Assembly: GCA_038258425.1 (NCBI GenBank)
Contig: JBBSPV010000020.1
Location: 1 to 64,000, forward strand
Source: DATLGB01 sp038258425
Lineage (GTDB): Bacteria > Actinomycetota > Thermoleophilia > Solirubrobacterales > Solirubrobacteraceae
DNA: 64,000 nt
Reading direction: 5' to 3'
Below the pieces are notes generated by a model. That model saw only the letters and a program-made list of their open reading frames with translations. It ran no database searches and was not told the DNA's origin. Below are positions 41,818 through 50,039 of the stretch, in pieces; positions within the stretch are counted from its first letter, which is position 1, and each line of letters begins with the position of its first letter. Position numbers and translations under genes: made by a program.

Positions 41818-43256
41818 GCCGGCGCTACGACCTCGTCGTGGTCGGGGGCGGCACCGCCGGGCTCGTCGCCTCGACCCTCGCCGCCGGCCTCGGGGCGCGC
41901 GTGGTGCTGATCGAGCGCGAGCGCACGGGTGGAGACTGCCTGTGGACCGGCTGTGTGCCGAGCAAGAGCCTGATCGCGTCCGCTCGCCTCGTGCACGCCA
42001 TGCGCCACGCCGCCGACCTCGGGCTGTCCCCGGTCGAGCCGGAGGTCGACTACGCGCGCGTCATGGACCGCGTGCACGCGGCGATCGCGACCCTCGAGCC
42101 CCACGACGCCCCGGCCCGGCTGCGCGCCGCGGGTGTGGAGGTGCTCGGCGGCTCCGGGCGATTCGTGGACGGGGCGACCGTCGAGGTCGACGGGCACCGG
42201 CTCGACTTCGCCGCCGCCCTCGTCGCCACCGGCGCGGCGCCCGTCGTGCCTTCGCTGGCCGGCCTGGACGCCCCCGACGTGCTGACCAGCGAGACGCTCT
42301 GGGGCGAGCGCGAGCTGCCGGCCCGGCTCGCGGTCCTGGGGGGCGGCCCGATCGGCTGCGAGCTCGCCCAGGCCTTCGCGCGCCTCGGCTCGGCGGTCGT
42401 GCTCGTCGAGGCCGAGGACCGCCTGCTGCCCGCCGAGGAGCCCGCGGCGAGCGCGCTCGTCGCCCGGGCCCTCGGCGCCGACGGCGTGGACGTCCGCCTC
42501 GGGGCCACCGCGCTCCACGCCCGCCGCGACGGCGCGGCGCGGACCCTCGCGCTCGAGGACGCGAGCGACGGCGCGGCGGTGCCGTTCGACCGGCTGCTCG
42601 TGGCCGTCGGCCGGCGACCGCGGACCGCCGGGCTCGGGCTCGAGGAGGCGGGCGTGACGGTCGACGCGCGCGGCGCGGTGGTGGTCGACGAGCGCCTGCG
42701 CACCGCCGCGCCGCGGATCTATGCCGCGGGGGACGTGACGGCGCGGCTGCCGTTCACCCACGTCGCGGCCCACCACGCGCGGGTGGCCGCGGTCAACGCC
42801 CTGCTCGGCACGCGCCGGAGGGTCGACGACGTCCTTCCCTGGGTGACGTTCACCCACCCCGAGGTCGCGCGCGTCGGCCTCACCGAGGCGCAGGCACGGG
42901 CGCGCTGGGGCGCCCGCGCGACGGTCGCCCAGAGCGACTACGCCACCCTGGACCGCGCGGGCACCGAGGCCGACACGCGCGGCTTCGCGCTGCTCGTCGG
43001 CGACCCGCGCGGGCGCCTCGTGGGCGCGACCGTCGCGGCGCCGGCCGGTGGCGAGGCGATCGCGGAGCTCACCGCCCGCGTCAAGGCCGGCGACAAGCTC
43101 GACGCGCTCTCGACCACCGTGCACGCCTACCCCACCTTCGCCGAGGGACCCTCGCGGGCCGCCGACGAGTACCTGCGGCGGCGCTACGGCCGGCCGGCCT
43201 ACCGGCGCCTGGTGCGGCCGCTGCTGTGGGCCCGCCGCACGCTCAAGCCGCGATGA
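41814..43256 (+). CDS. Mercuric reductase/lipoamide dehydrogenase-like FAD disulfide oxidoreductase
   Basis: 480 residues from the GTG at 41814. The FAD site is DLVVVGGGTAGLVASTLAAG, the redox disulfide GGDCLWTGCVPSKS (Cys42, Cys47), the NAD(P) site RLAVLGGGPIGCELAQAFAR and the second FAD contact IYAAGDVTARLPFTHVAAHH. The C-terminal interface motif HAYPTFAEGPSRAADEYLRR holds the catalytic His. A long basic tail follows. There is no N-terminal heavy-metal-binding domain and no vicinal Cys at the C-terminus, so true mercuric reductase activity is unlikely. It overlaps genes on both sides by 4 bases. Confidence 0.9.
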   Translation: MSRRYDLVVVGGGTAGLVASTLAAGLGARVVLIERERTGGDCLWTGCVPSKSLIASARLVHAMRHAADLGLSPVEPEVDYARVMDRVHAAIATLEPHDAPARLRAAGVEVLGGSGRFVDGATVEVDGHRLDFAAALVATGAAPVVPSLAGLDAPDVLTSETLWGERELPARLAVLGGGPIGCELAQAFARLGSAVVLVEAEDRLLPAEEPAASALVARALGADGVDVRLGATALHARRDGAARTLALEDASDGAAVPFDRLLVAVGRRPRTAGLGLEEAGVTVDARGAVVVDERLRTAAPRIYAAGDVTARLPFTHVAAHHARVAAVNALLGTRRRVDDVLPWVTFTHPEVARVGLTEAQARARWGARATVAQSDYATLDRAGTEADTRGFALLVGDPRGRLVGATVAAPAGGEAIAELTARVKAGDKLDALSTTVHAYPTFAEGPSRAADEYLRRRYGRPAYRRLVRPLLWARRTLKPR

Positions 43257-44128
43257 CCGCCACGGCCGCGGCCCCGCCGGGCACCGAGGGCGAGCGCTGG
43301 GCGCGCCACGAGCTCGAGCGGCTGCGGGCGGCGAGCTTTGCGCCGCGCGCGCTGGCGGAGTTTCTCGGCGCCTCGGCGGCGCGGGCCGGCACGGTCCGCC
43401 ACGACCGGCCGGCGCTCGCGCGGCAGGCGCGCCGCTGGTCGGCGACGGGCGGCCTCGGCTGGTGCGCGCTCGCCGCGGCCGGGCGTGAGCCCTTCCGGCG
43501 CCGGCTCGCACCCGGGCTGGTCTGGTGGGGCGCCGTCGCCGTGATGCTCGAGTGGCATCTCGGCATGCTCGAGACGGCGGACGGCCGGCCGCGGCCGCTC
43601 GGGCCGGCCGACGCCCTCACCCTCGCCCGGGCCTGGCTCGTGCCCGTCGTCGCCGACGACCTGCATCCCGCCGCGCTGCTCGGCGCGGCGACGACCGACC
43701 TGCTCGACGGCGTCCTCGCGCGAGCGACCGCGCCGACGCGCGCCGGCCGCGACCTCGAGGGCCTCGTCGACAGCGCCGTGTTCCTCGCCGCGCTGTCGGC
43801 GGCTGCCCGCACGGGCCGCCTGGCCCCGGCCACCGTCGCCCTCGAGCGGCTGCGCCTGGCCATGGGCGTCGGGTACTCCACCCTCGCCTACCTCGTGTGG
43901 CTCGAGCGTCCCGACCCGGGCGTGACCCGCGCCGCGCGGCTCGCGACGCCGCTGCGCGTGGCCGGGCTGCTCGCCGCCGGCACGAACCGGCGCGCCCGGG
44001 CCGACACGCTGGTCGCCGCCGGATCGCTGATCAGCCTCGCCTCCCACGTCCGGGGCGGGCGACGCCGCCGCCGCTCGCCGCGGCCCGGGCCGAACCCTCT
44101 CGGGCCCCCGGGGGTCCAAGAGCGGTGA
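43253..44128 (+). CDS. CDP-alcohol phosphatidyltransferase-like membrane protein with a degenerate motif
   Basis: 291 residues. An N-terminal cytoplasmic part of about 80 residues precedes membrane helices. The active-site motif of this family, D-x2-DG-x2-AR-x8-G-x3-D-x3-D, appears as DLLDGVLARATAPTRAGRDL followed by EGLVD. The first half is exact, but the spacer is one residue short and the third Asp is Glu. Activity is therefore doubtful, or the alcohol substrate unusual. It overlaps the flavoprotein and the binding-protein genes by 4 bases each. A second, canonical copy lies at 47946-48545. Confidence 0.78.
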   Translation: MTATAAAPPGTEGERWARHELERLRAASFAPRALAEFLGASAARAGTVRHDRPALARQARRWSATGGLGWCALAAAGREPFRRRLAPGLVWWGAVAVMLEWHLGMLETADGRPRPLGPADALTLARAWLVPVVADDLHPAALLGAATTDLLDGVLARATAPTRAGRDLEGLVDSAVFLAALSAAARTGRLAPATVALERLRLAMGVGYSTLAYLVWLERPDPGVTRAARLATPLRVAGLLAAGTNRRARADTLVAAGSLISLASHVRGGRRRRRSPRPGPNPLGPPGVQER

Positions 44129-45300
44129 CGTCCCCTCCGCGCCCCGGTGTCGCGCTGCTCGTCGCGCCGGCTCTCGCGCTCATGCTCGCGGCGTGCGGGT
44201 CGGGGTCCGGCTCCGGCGCGGGTCCGAGCCGCCAGACGTGGACCGACGTGCGCGCGCGGGCCAAGGGCCAGACCGTGCGCTGGTGGCTGTACGGCGGCGA
44301 CGCCCGCGTCAACGCCTACGTCCGCCGCTCGGTGAAGCCGGCCCTCGCGCGCGCGGGTGTGACGCTCGAGACCGTCCGGGTGACCGATACCGCGGACGCC
44401 GTCTCGCGCGTCGTCGCCCAGCGACGCGCGGGCAAGACGTCCGGCGGCGCCGTCGACCTCATCTGGATCAACGGCGAGAACTTCGCCGCGGGCAAGCGCG
44501 CCGGGCTGTGGCTGCGCGACTGGGCCCGGACGCTGCCCAACGCCCGCTACGTCGACCGCGGCGACCCGACGATCGCCCGTGACTTCCAGGTTCCGGTCGA
44601 CGGGCAGGAGTCGCCCTGGAGCCGCGCCGGGTTCGTCTTCGCGGCCGACGAGCGGCGCGTGCCCGATCCGCCCGAGGACCTCGACGCGCTGCTGGCCTAC
44701 GCCAGGGCGCACCCGGGCCGGGTCACCTATCCCGCGCCGCCGGACTTCACCGGATCGGCCTTCGTGCGCCAGGTCGTCCGGGCCAAGGGCGAGGACCGGG
44801 CGTTCGCCTACCTGCGAGCGCTGAAGCCGTACATGTACCGCCGCGGCCGGGTCCTGCCGAAGTCCGAGGCCGAGCTCAACGGCCTCTTCGCCAACGGGCA
44901 GGTCGACCTGGCGATGTCCTACGACGCGAGCTTCGTGCTCACCGCGGTGCGCAAGGGGCAGTTCCCCGGCACGGCGCGCCCCTTCGTGCTCGCCGGGGGC
45001 ACGCTGACCAACACGTCCTTCGTCGCCATCCCGGCCGACGCCGCGCACCCCGCCGCGGCCAAGGTCCTCGCCAATCTGCTGCTCGACCCGCGCCAGCAGG
45101 CGATCAAGGCCGACCCGGACGTGCTCGGCAACCCGACGGTGCTCGACCCCTCCCGGCTGCCGGCCGACGCACGCGCGCGCGCCGTGCGGGCGAGCCGCTC
45201 GCCCTACCTCCTGGCCGACCTCGGGCGACCGGTGCAGGAGCTGGCGGCCGCTGACGTGCCACGGCTGGAGGCCAGGTTCAAGCGCGAGGTCCTGCGATGA
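44125..45300 (+). CDS. ABC importer substrate-binding lipoprotein, YnjB-like
   Basis: 391 residues from the GTG at 44125. The lipoprotein signal is ALLVAPALALMLAACGSGSG with the lipid-anchoring Cys24, so it sits on the outer face of the membrane. The body resembles E. coli YnjB (VRWWLYGGDARVNAYVRRSV, DLIWINGENFAAGKRAGLWL, YDASFVLTAVRKGQFPGTAR), a family of extracellular solute-binding proteins near thiamine and spermidine binders. The transported compound is unknown. The permease gene overlaps its stop (ATGA). Confidence 0.87.
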   Translation: MTSPPRPGVALLVAPALALMLAACGSGSGSGAGPSRQTWTDVRARAKGQTVRWWLYGGDARVNAYVRRSVKPALARAGVTLETVRVTDTADAVSRVVAQRRAGKTSGGAVDLIWINGENFAAGKRAGLWLRDWARTLPNARYVDRGDPTIARDFQVPVDGQESPWSRAGFVFAADERRVPDPPEDLDALLAYARAHPGRVTYPAPPDFTGSAFVRQVVRAKGEDRAFAYLRALKPYMYRRGRVLPKSEAELNGLFANGQVDLAMSYDASFVLTAVRKGQFPGTARPFVLAGGTLTNTSFVAIPADAAHPAAAKVLANLLLDPRQQAIKADPDVLGNPTVLDPSRLPADARARAVRASRSPYLLADLGRPVQELAAADVPRLEARFKREVLR

Positions 45301-46121
45301 CGAGCCGCCCCGGCGGTCGCCGGGGCGACCTGGCCCGCCTGGCCCCGGCGAGCCTGACGGTCCTCGTCCTCTTCGGCGGGGCGCTGGCGGGGGCGGTGCG
45401 CACGTCGCTGGTCCCGCTGGGTGGTCCCCCGGGCCTTGAGGCGTGGCGCGCGCTCGTGCACAGCCCGGGCTTCGGCGAAGCCGTGCGCTTCACCGCACAG
45501 GTCACCGTGCTCTCCACCCTGCTGGCGGCTGGCGCCGGGCTCGCGCTCGCCGCGGCGCTGCGGCGCCGGGGCGTCGTCGCGCGCTCGCTGCTGGCCCTGC
45601 CGGTGACGGTGCCGCACCTGCTGGCCGCGACGCTCGCCGTGCTCTGGCTCGCGCCCGGCGGCGTGGCGGACCGGCTGCTGGGCGGGCTACCGGTCGACAT
45701 CGTGCGCGACCGCGCCGGTCTCGGGATCGTGCTCGTCTACGTGTACAAGGAGGCTCCGTTCCTGGCGCTGCTCGTGCTCGCGGGCTGCGGGCCGGCGCTC
45801 GCCGAGCGGGAGGAGGCGGCCGCCGTGCTCGGCGCGACGCCCTGGCAGCGGCTGCGCTGGGTCACGTGGCCGGCCGTCCGCGCCCCGCTGCTGCTGGGCT
45901 CGGTGATCGTCGCCGCCTACGCGGCGGGCGCGTTCGAGGTTCCGCTGCTCGTGGGGCCGAACTTCCCTGCGACGCTCTCGACCTTCGCCTACGAGGCGAC
46001 CCAGGGCGACGTCGTCACCGGTCAGGGCCAGGCCGCCGCCGCCCTCCTGCTCGTCTCGGGCTTCTCCGTCGCGCTCGCCGCGATCGCGGTCCGCTTCGCG
46101 CGCGACGTCGAGGGCGCCTGA
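45297..46121 (+). CDS. ABC transporter permease, YnjC-like (first subunit)
   Basis: 274 residues with six predicted helices. The cytoplasmic coupling loop is visible as EEAAAVLGATPWQRLRWVTW (EAA motif). In E. coli YnjC both permease halves are fused; here they are two genes. It starts in the binding-protein stop codon and is followed after one base by the second permease. Confidence 0.87.
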   Translation: MTSRPGGRRGDLARLAPASLTVLVLFGGALAGAVRTSLVPLGGPPGLEAWRALVHSPGFGEAVRFTAQVTVLSTLLAAGAGLALAAALRRRGVVARSLLALPVTVPHLLAATLAVLWLAPGGVADRLLGGLPVDIVRDRAGLGIVLVYVYKEAPFLALLVLAGCGPALAEREEAAAVLGATPWQRLRWVTWPAVRAPLLLGSVIVAAYAAGAFEVPLLVGPNFPATLSTFAYEATQGDVVTGQGQAAAALLLVSGFSVALAAIAVRFARDVEGA

Positions 46122-46122
46122 G

Positions 46123-46917
46123 GTGCCGCTCGCGACGGCGCGCGGCCGCACGGCGGGCCTGCTCCTCGCCCTCGCCGGCGCGCTGCTCGTGGCCGTCGTC
46201 GTCCTCCCCCCCGCCTCGCTGGTCGTGCAGGCCTTCGCCGACGTCTGGCGGGCGCCCGCACTCGTGCCGCAGCGCTTCGGCACCCGCGGCGTGCAGCTGG
46301 CCTTCGGCTCCGGCGGGGCCGGCGCTGCCCTGCTGACCTCCCTCGCGGTCGCCACGGTCACCACCGGCCTCGCCCTCGTGCTCGCGTGGCCGGCCGCCCG
46401 CGTGCTCGGTGAGCGCCGGCTGCGCCATCCCGGCCCGGTGGCGCTGCTGCTCGCCATGCCACTGCTCATCCCCCCCTACGCCGTCGGAACCGGCCTCACC
46501 GAGTGGTGGCTGCGCCTCGGCCTCGCCGGGACCGCGGCCGGCCTGGTGCTCGCCCATCTCACCCTCGTGCTGCCCTACGCGGTGCTGCTGCTGCTGCCCG
46601 GCTTCGGCCCCGGGCTGCGGCGCCTGGAGGAGATGGGCCGGGCGGCGGGGCTCTCGGGCGTCCAGCGGCTGCGCTGGGTGACGCTGCCGGTCGTCCGCCC
46701 GACGCTCGCCGCGGCGGCGCTGCTGTGCGCGCTCGTCTCCTGGAGCCAGTACGGGACGAGCCTCGCCGTCGCGCCGACCCGGCCGACCCTGCCGGTGCTC
46801 CTGCTGCCGTTCGTCGGGACGGACCCCCAGGTCGCCGCCACGCTGTCGGTGCTCTTCCTCGCACCGGCCCTCGCGGCCCTCGTCGTGACGGTGCGAGCCC
46901 TGCGGGTGACGACGTGA
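46123..46917 (+). CDS. ABC transporter permease, YnjC-like (second subunit)
   Basis: 264 residues from the GTG at 46123, one base after the previous stop. It has six predicted helices and an EAA loop reading LEEMGRAAGLSGVQRLRWVT. AVAPTRPTLPVLLLPFVGTD near the C-terminus resembles the second half of YnjC. It would form the membrane channel as a heterodimer with the preceding permease. The ATPase gene begins in its stop codon (GTGA). Confidence 0.87.
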   Translation: MPLATARGRTAGLLLALAGALLVAVVVLPPASLVVQAFADVWRAPALVPQRFGTRGVQLAFGSGGAGAALLTSLAVATVTTGLALVLAWPAARVLGERRLRHPGPVALLLAMPLLIPPYAVGTGLTEWWLRLGLAGTAAGLVLAHLTLVLPYAVLLLLPGFGPGLRRLEEMGRAAGLSGVQRLRWVTLPVVRPTLAAAALLCALVSWSQYGTSLAVAPTRPTLPVLLLPFVGTDPQVAATLSVLFLAPALAALVVTVRALRVTT

Positions 46918-48113
46918 GCGCGGCGCTGGACGTCCGGGGGCTCGTCGTCGCACCGGGCCACGAGCCGGTCCTGCGTGGGGTGGACCTGTCGGTCGCCGCC
47001 GGCGAGCGCGCCGTGCTCGTCGGGCCGAGCGGCGCCGGCAAGACGACGCTGTTGCGGGCCATCGCCGGCCTGCAGCCGGTCGCCGCGGGCACGGTGGCGC
47101 TCGGCGGCCGGCGCCTGGACGACTCCGTCGCGCCGCACCGGCGCCGCGTGTCCGTGGTCTTCCAGGAGCCCCGGCTGCTCCCCCACGCGCGGGTGGACGA
47201 CAACGTCGCCCTCCCGCTGCGGGCCGCCGGCGTCGGCCGAGGCCCACGGCGGGCCGCGGCCGCCGCCCGGCTCGAGGAGGTCGGCCTCGCCGGTCTGGCC
47301 ACCCGCCCGGCGCGCGGGCTCTCCGGCGGGGAGCAGCAGCGCGTGGCCGTGGCCCGGGCGCTGTGCGGGGACCCGCAGCTGCTGCTGCTCGACGAGCCGT
47401 TCGCGGCCGTCGACCCGAACCGGCGGGAGGCGCTGCGGCGGCTGATCGTCGACGTGGGCCGCGAGCGGGCGCTGACGACGCTCGTGGTCACCCACGATCG
47501 CACCGAGGCGGCCGAGCTCGCCGAGTCGCTCGCCGTCATGCTCGCCGGGCGCATCGCCCAGCAGGCGCCGCCGTGGCGGCTGTTCGAGCAGCCGGCGAGC
47601 GCCGCCGTGGCGCGCTTCTTCGGCGCCGTCAACGTCCTGCGCGGCCAGGTGACCGGCGGCCGGCTGCGGCTGGACGACGGGACCTGCCTGGCGGTCGACG
47701 GCGCCGACGGCGACGCGACCTACGTCATCCGGCCCGAGCGGGTGCGGATCGGGGCGGGGCACCTGCGCGCGGAGATCCTCGCCGCGGTCTACGCCGGCAC
47801 CCACGTGCGGGTCACCCTGCGCCTCGGCGCGCAGCTGCTGACCGCCCACGTGCCGCCCGGGACCGCGGTTGCGCCGGGCGCCGTGGTGGCCGTCGAGGCG
47901 CCGCGGGACGCGCTCTGGCGGCTGCCCGTCGTCGGGGCATCGGGCTCAGCCGAGGACGAGGACGGCCATGCGGATCCGCTGGAGCACGGTGACCCCGACC
48001 AGGCCGGCGAAGATCCACGCGATGGTCGCCGCCGCCCCGGGGAACAGACACACGGCGACGTAGGCCACGATCGTCTCGGTGCCCTCCGCGAGGCCGGGGG
48101 TCAGGCGCAGTGA
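46914..48113 (+). CDS. ABC transporter ATP-binding protein, YnjD/PotA-like, with a long antisense-overlapping tail
   Basis: 399 residues from the GTG at 46914. Walker A is VLVGPSGAGKTTLL, the signature LSGGEQQRVAVARAL, Walker B LLLLDEPFAAVD and the switch His VVTHDRTEA. A TOBE-like regulatory domain follows (TYVIRPERVRIGAGHLRAEI). The recognisable protein ends around VEAPRDALWRLPVVG (about 47935). The frame then stays open for 56 more acidic, Gly/Asp-rich codons that overlap the convergent phosphotransferase gene by 168 bases. That tail is probably a read-through extension rather than conserved sequence. The subunit energises import with the two permeases. Confidence 0.88.
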   Translation: MSAALDVRGLVVAPGHEPVLRGVDLSVAAGERAVLVGPSGAGKTTLLRAIAGLQPVAAGTVALGGRRLDDSVAPHRRRVSVVFQEPRLLPHARVDDNVALPLRAAGVGRGPRRAAAAARLEEVGLAGLATRPARGLSGGEQQRVAVARALCGDPQLLLLDEPFAAVDPNRREALRRLIVDVGRERALTTLVVTHDRTEAAELAESLAVMLAGRIAQQAPPWRLFEQPASAAVARFFGAVNVLRGQVTGGRLRLDDGTCLAVDGADGDATYVIRPERVRIGAGHLRAEILAAVYAGTHVRVTLRLGAQLLTAHVPPGTAVAPGAVVAVEAPRDALWRLPVVGASGSAEDEDGHADPLEHGDPDQAGEDPRDGRRRPGEQTHGDVGHDRLGALREAGGQAQ

Positions 48114-48545
48114 TCGCTCGTCCCGGAAGGCCGGCTCGCGCTTCTCGACGAGCGAGGCGAACGAGAGCAGCGCCACGTTGTTGAGCAGGTAGGCGGCGAG
48201 CAGCACGGTGCAGGCGACCCGCGCGCCCGGCAGCGCGACGGCCACGCCGACGACGAAGCCGCCGTAGACGACGAAGTCGGCGAGGAAGTCGAGGAAGCCG
48301 CCGAGGTCCGAGTCCCCGCCGCCGGCGCGCGCGACCGCCCCGTCGAGCCCGTCGAGCCCGCGGTTGACGAGCCACAGAGCGAGCGCCGCCCACCACGCGC
48401 CGAGCGCGGCGGCGACGCAGGCGCCGAGGCCGACCCCGAGGCCGGCCGCGGTGACCGCGAGCGGCCGGACACCGCGCGCCGCGAGTCGGTCCGCGAGAAG
48501 CTGCAGCGTCGGCGCGTAGCGAGCGCGCAGCGGGCCGTCCAGCAC
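47946..48545 (-). CDS. CDP-alcohol phosphatidyltransferase, YnjF-like
   Basis: 199 residues from the GTG at 48545, with about five or six membrane helices. The complete family motif is present: NRGLDGLDGAVARAGGGDSD, then LGGFLDFLADF, giving exact D-x2-DG-x2-AR-x8-G-x3-D-x3-D. Such enzymes transfer a phosphoalcohol between CDP and a second alcohol, as in phospholipid synthesis. The neighbourhood (YnjBCD-like importer plus this gene) matches the E. coli ynjBCD-ynjF group, where the function is also unknown. The gene is convergent with the ATPase gene and overlaps its tail. Confidence 0.9.
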   Translation of the reverse strand: MLDGPLRARYAPTLQLLADRLAARGVRPLAVTAAGLGVGLGACVAAALGAWWAALALWLVNRGLDGLDGAVARAGGGDSDLGGFLDFLADFVVYGGFVVGVAVALPGARVACTVLLAAYLLNNVALLSFASLVEKREPAFRDERSLRLTPGLAEGTETIVAYVAVCLFPGAAATIAWIFAGLVGVTVLQRIRMAVLVLG

Positions 48546-48604
48546 GGGCGAGAGCCTACGCGGCGGCCCTGAACCGATCGTCGCGGCCCGGGGTCCAACC
48601 GCCG

Positions 48605-49108
48605 ATGCACGCCAAGCGCCCGAGCCTGCGCGCCGCCCAGGCCGTCGCCCTGCTCACCGGCGCGCTGTTCCTCACGGCCGTCGTGGCCCCGGAGGCCGGG
48701 CGCTTCTACTGGACGCCGCTGACGCTCGGCGTGACCTACCTCGCCGCCGCCCTCCTCGGCCGGCGCGACGGTGGTCACTGGGCCACCGCCTGCGGGCTGT
48801 GCGGCTGGGGCGCCGCCGTGGTCTACGCGGGCGCCGCCCGCCCCGACCTCGACACGTCCGGGCTCTACCTCGCGGGGGCCGGCCTGGGCATGGCGGCGGG
48901 CGTCCTGCTCGACCGCGCGGGGGTGCCGGTCAGCACGCTCGGGCTCGCGGTCACGATTCTCGCTGGCGGCGCCGTGCTCGCGCTGACCGCGAGGTTCCCC
49001 GACGTGCTCGAGGACGCACACACCTACGCCGCCGCGCTGGCCCTCGTCGCCGTCGTGAATCTCGGCCTGGCGGCCCGCGAGCTGCGCGCCGGGCGGGCAG
49101 AGCCGTGA
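48605..49108 (+). CDS. Small integral membrane protein, unrecognised
   Basis: 167 residues with about five hydrophobic segments (AQAVALLTGALFLTAVVAPE, YWTPLTLGVTYLAAALLG, CGLCGWGAAVVYAGAA, GLYLAGAGLGMAAGVLLD, LGLAVTILAGGAVLALTA) and a final amphipathic helix. No family is recognised. The 59 bases upstream, between the divergent phosphotransferase gene and this one, must hold its promoter. It precedes the sigma-factor operon by 87 bases. Confidence 0.65.
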   Translation: MHAKRPSLRAAQAVALLTGALFLTAVVAPEAGRFYWTPLTLGVTYLAAALLGRRDGGHWATACGLCGWGAAVVYAGAARPDLDTSGLYLAGAGLGMAAGVLLDRAGVPVSTLGLAVTILAGGAVLALTARFPDVLEDAHTYAAALALVAVVNLGLAARELRAGRAEP

Positions 49109-49195
49109 CCGCCGGCCCACCCTCCACCCGCATCGGCCGTCCCGACGCGCCCATCGCGCACGCGCTGCCGAGCGGTGCGGGTACGGTGGCCGGCG

Positions 49196-49798
49196 GTGAC
49201 TGCCGATCGCATCCGCGCGGGAAGCGCCGCTCGGACACCGCCCGACGAGGACCTCGTGCGCCGGGCCCAGGAGGGCCGGCAGGACGCCTTCGAGGTCCTC
49301 GTGCGCCGGCACGCCGATCAGCTCCACGCGATCGTGCTGCGCTTCTGTGGCGACGCCGGCGACGCCGAGGAGATCGTCCAGGAGACGTTCCTGCGCGCCT
49401 GGCGTGGCCTGGGCGGCTTCGAGGGGCGCTCGCAGTTCTTCACCTGGCTGTGCCGGATCGGCCTCAACGAGGCCAAGCGCCGGGGCAGCCGCCGGGCCCG
49501 GGGCGACGGCGCGGGCGCTGTCGACGCGGCGGCCGCCGAACTGCCCGACAGCCGGCGCTCTCCGGAGACCGAGGCCGAGCGCCACGCCCTCCGCGCCGCG
49601 TTGGAGGACGCCGTCCGCGACCTCCCGGCGCGCTACCGCGCGCCGCTGATCCTGCGCGACATCGAGGGCCTGAGCACGGAACAGGCCGCCGCGGTGATGG
49701 AGCTCGGCGAGGCCGCCTTCAAGAGCCGCCTGCACCGCGCGCGCCTCGCCGTCCGTCGGGCACTGCGCGCGACCCTCGACAGCCAGCACCCCGACTGA
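49196..49798 (+). CDS. ECF-type RNA polymerase sigma factor
   Basis: 200 residues from the GTG at 49196. Region 2 reads DEDLVRRAQEGRQDAFEVLV and CGDAGDAEEIVQETFLRAWR, then GRSQFFTWLCRIGLNEAKRR. Region 4 reads DLPARYRAPLILRDIEGLST, then EQAAAVMELGEAAFKSRLHR. This is the standard two-domain ECF layout. The anti-sigma gene starts one base after its stop, and the selenoprotein candidate follows. The three genes look like one redox-response unit in which the sigma factor is released when the anti-sigma factor is oxidised. Confidence 0.93.
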   Translation: MTADRIRAGSAARTPPDEDLVRRAQEGRQDAFEVLVRRHADQLHAIVLRFCGDAGDAEEIVQETFLRAWRGLGGFEGRSQFFTWLCRIGLNEAKRRGSRRARGDGAGAVDAAAAELPDSRRSPETEAERHALRAALEDAVRDLPARYRAPLILRDIEGLSTEQAAAVMELGEAAFKSRLHRARLAVRRALRATLDSQHPD

Positions 49799-49799
49799 C

Positions 49800-50039
49800 G
49801 TGAACCCCCGGCACCTGATCGACCATCTCTGGACGCGACCGCGCCTGTCGGCCTACCTCGACGGCGAGCTCGACCCGTCCCAGCGGGCACGGGTCGAGCG
49901 ACACACCGGGCGCTGCCCGCGCTGCCAGGCGCTGCTGGCGTCGCTGCGGCGGATCCGGGACGGCCTCGCCGCGCTGCCCCTGCGGCCGGCCGCCCCCGGG
50001 CGGGCGGACGCGGTCATGGCTCGGCTGGGGCGGACGTGA
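49800..50039 (+). CDS. Zinc-finger anti-sigma factor (ZAS type)
   Basis: 79 residues from the GTG at 49800. The core LSAYLDGELDPSQRARVERH leads to HTGRCPRCQALLASLRR, giving the HxxxCxxC zinc site of the ZAS/RsrA family. There is no membrane helix, so it is a soluble anti-sigma factor like RsrA, where disulfide formation frees the sigma factor. It is directly downstream of the sigma gene and overlaps the peroxiredoxin-like gene by 4 bases (GTGA). Confidence 0.88.
   Translation: MNPRHLIDHLWTRPRLSAYLDGELDPSQRARVERHTGRCPRCQALLASLRRIRDGLAALPLRPAAPGRADAVMARLGRT

Noticed and set aside
41814..43256. Mercury resistance (merA)
   Set aside because: There is no heavy-metal-binding N-terminal domain, no C-terminal Cys pair and no mer regulator or transporter nearby. 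Only the general flavoprotein family is supported.
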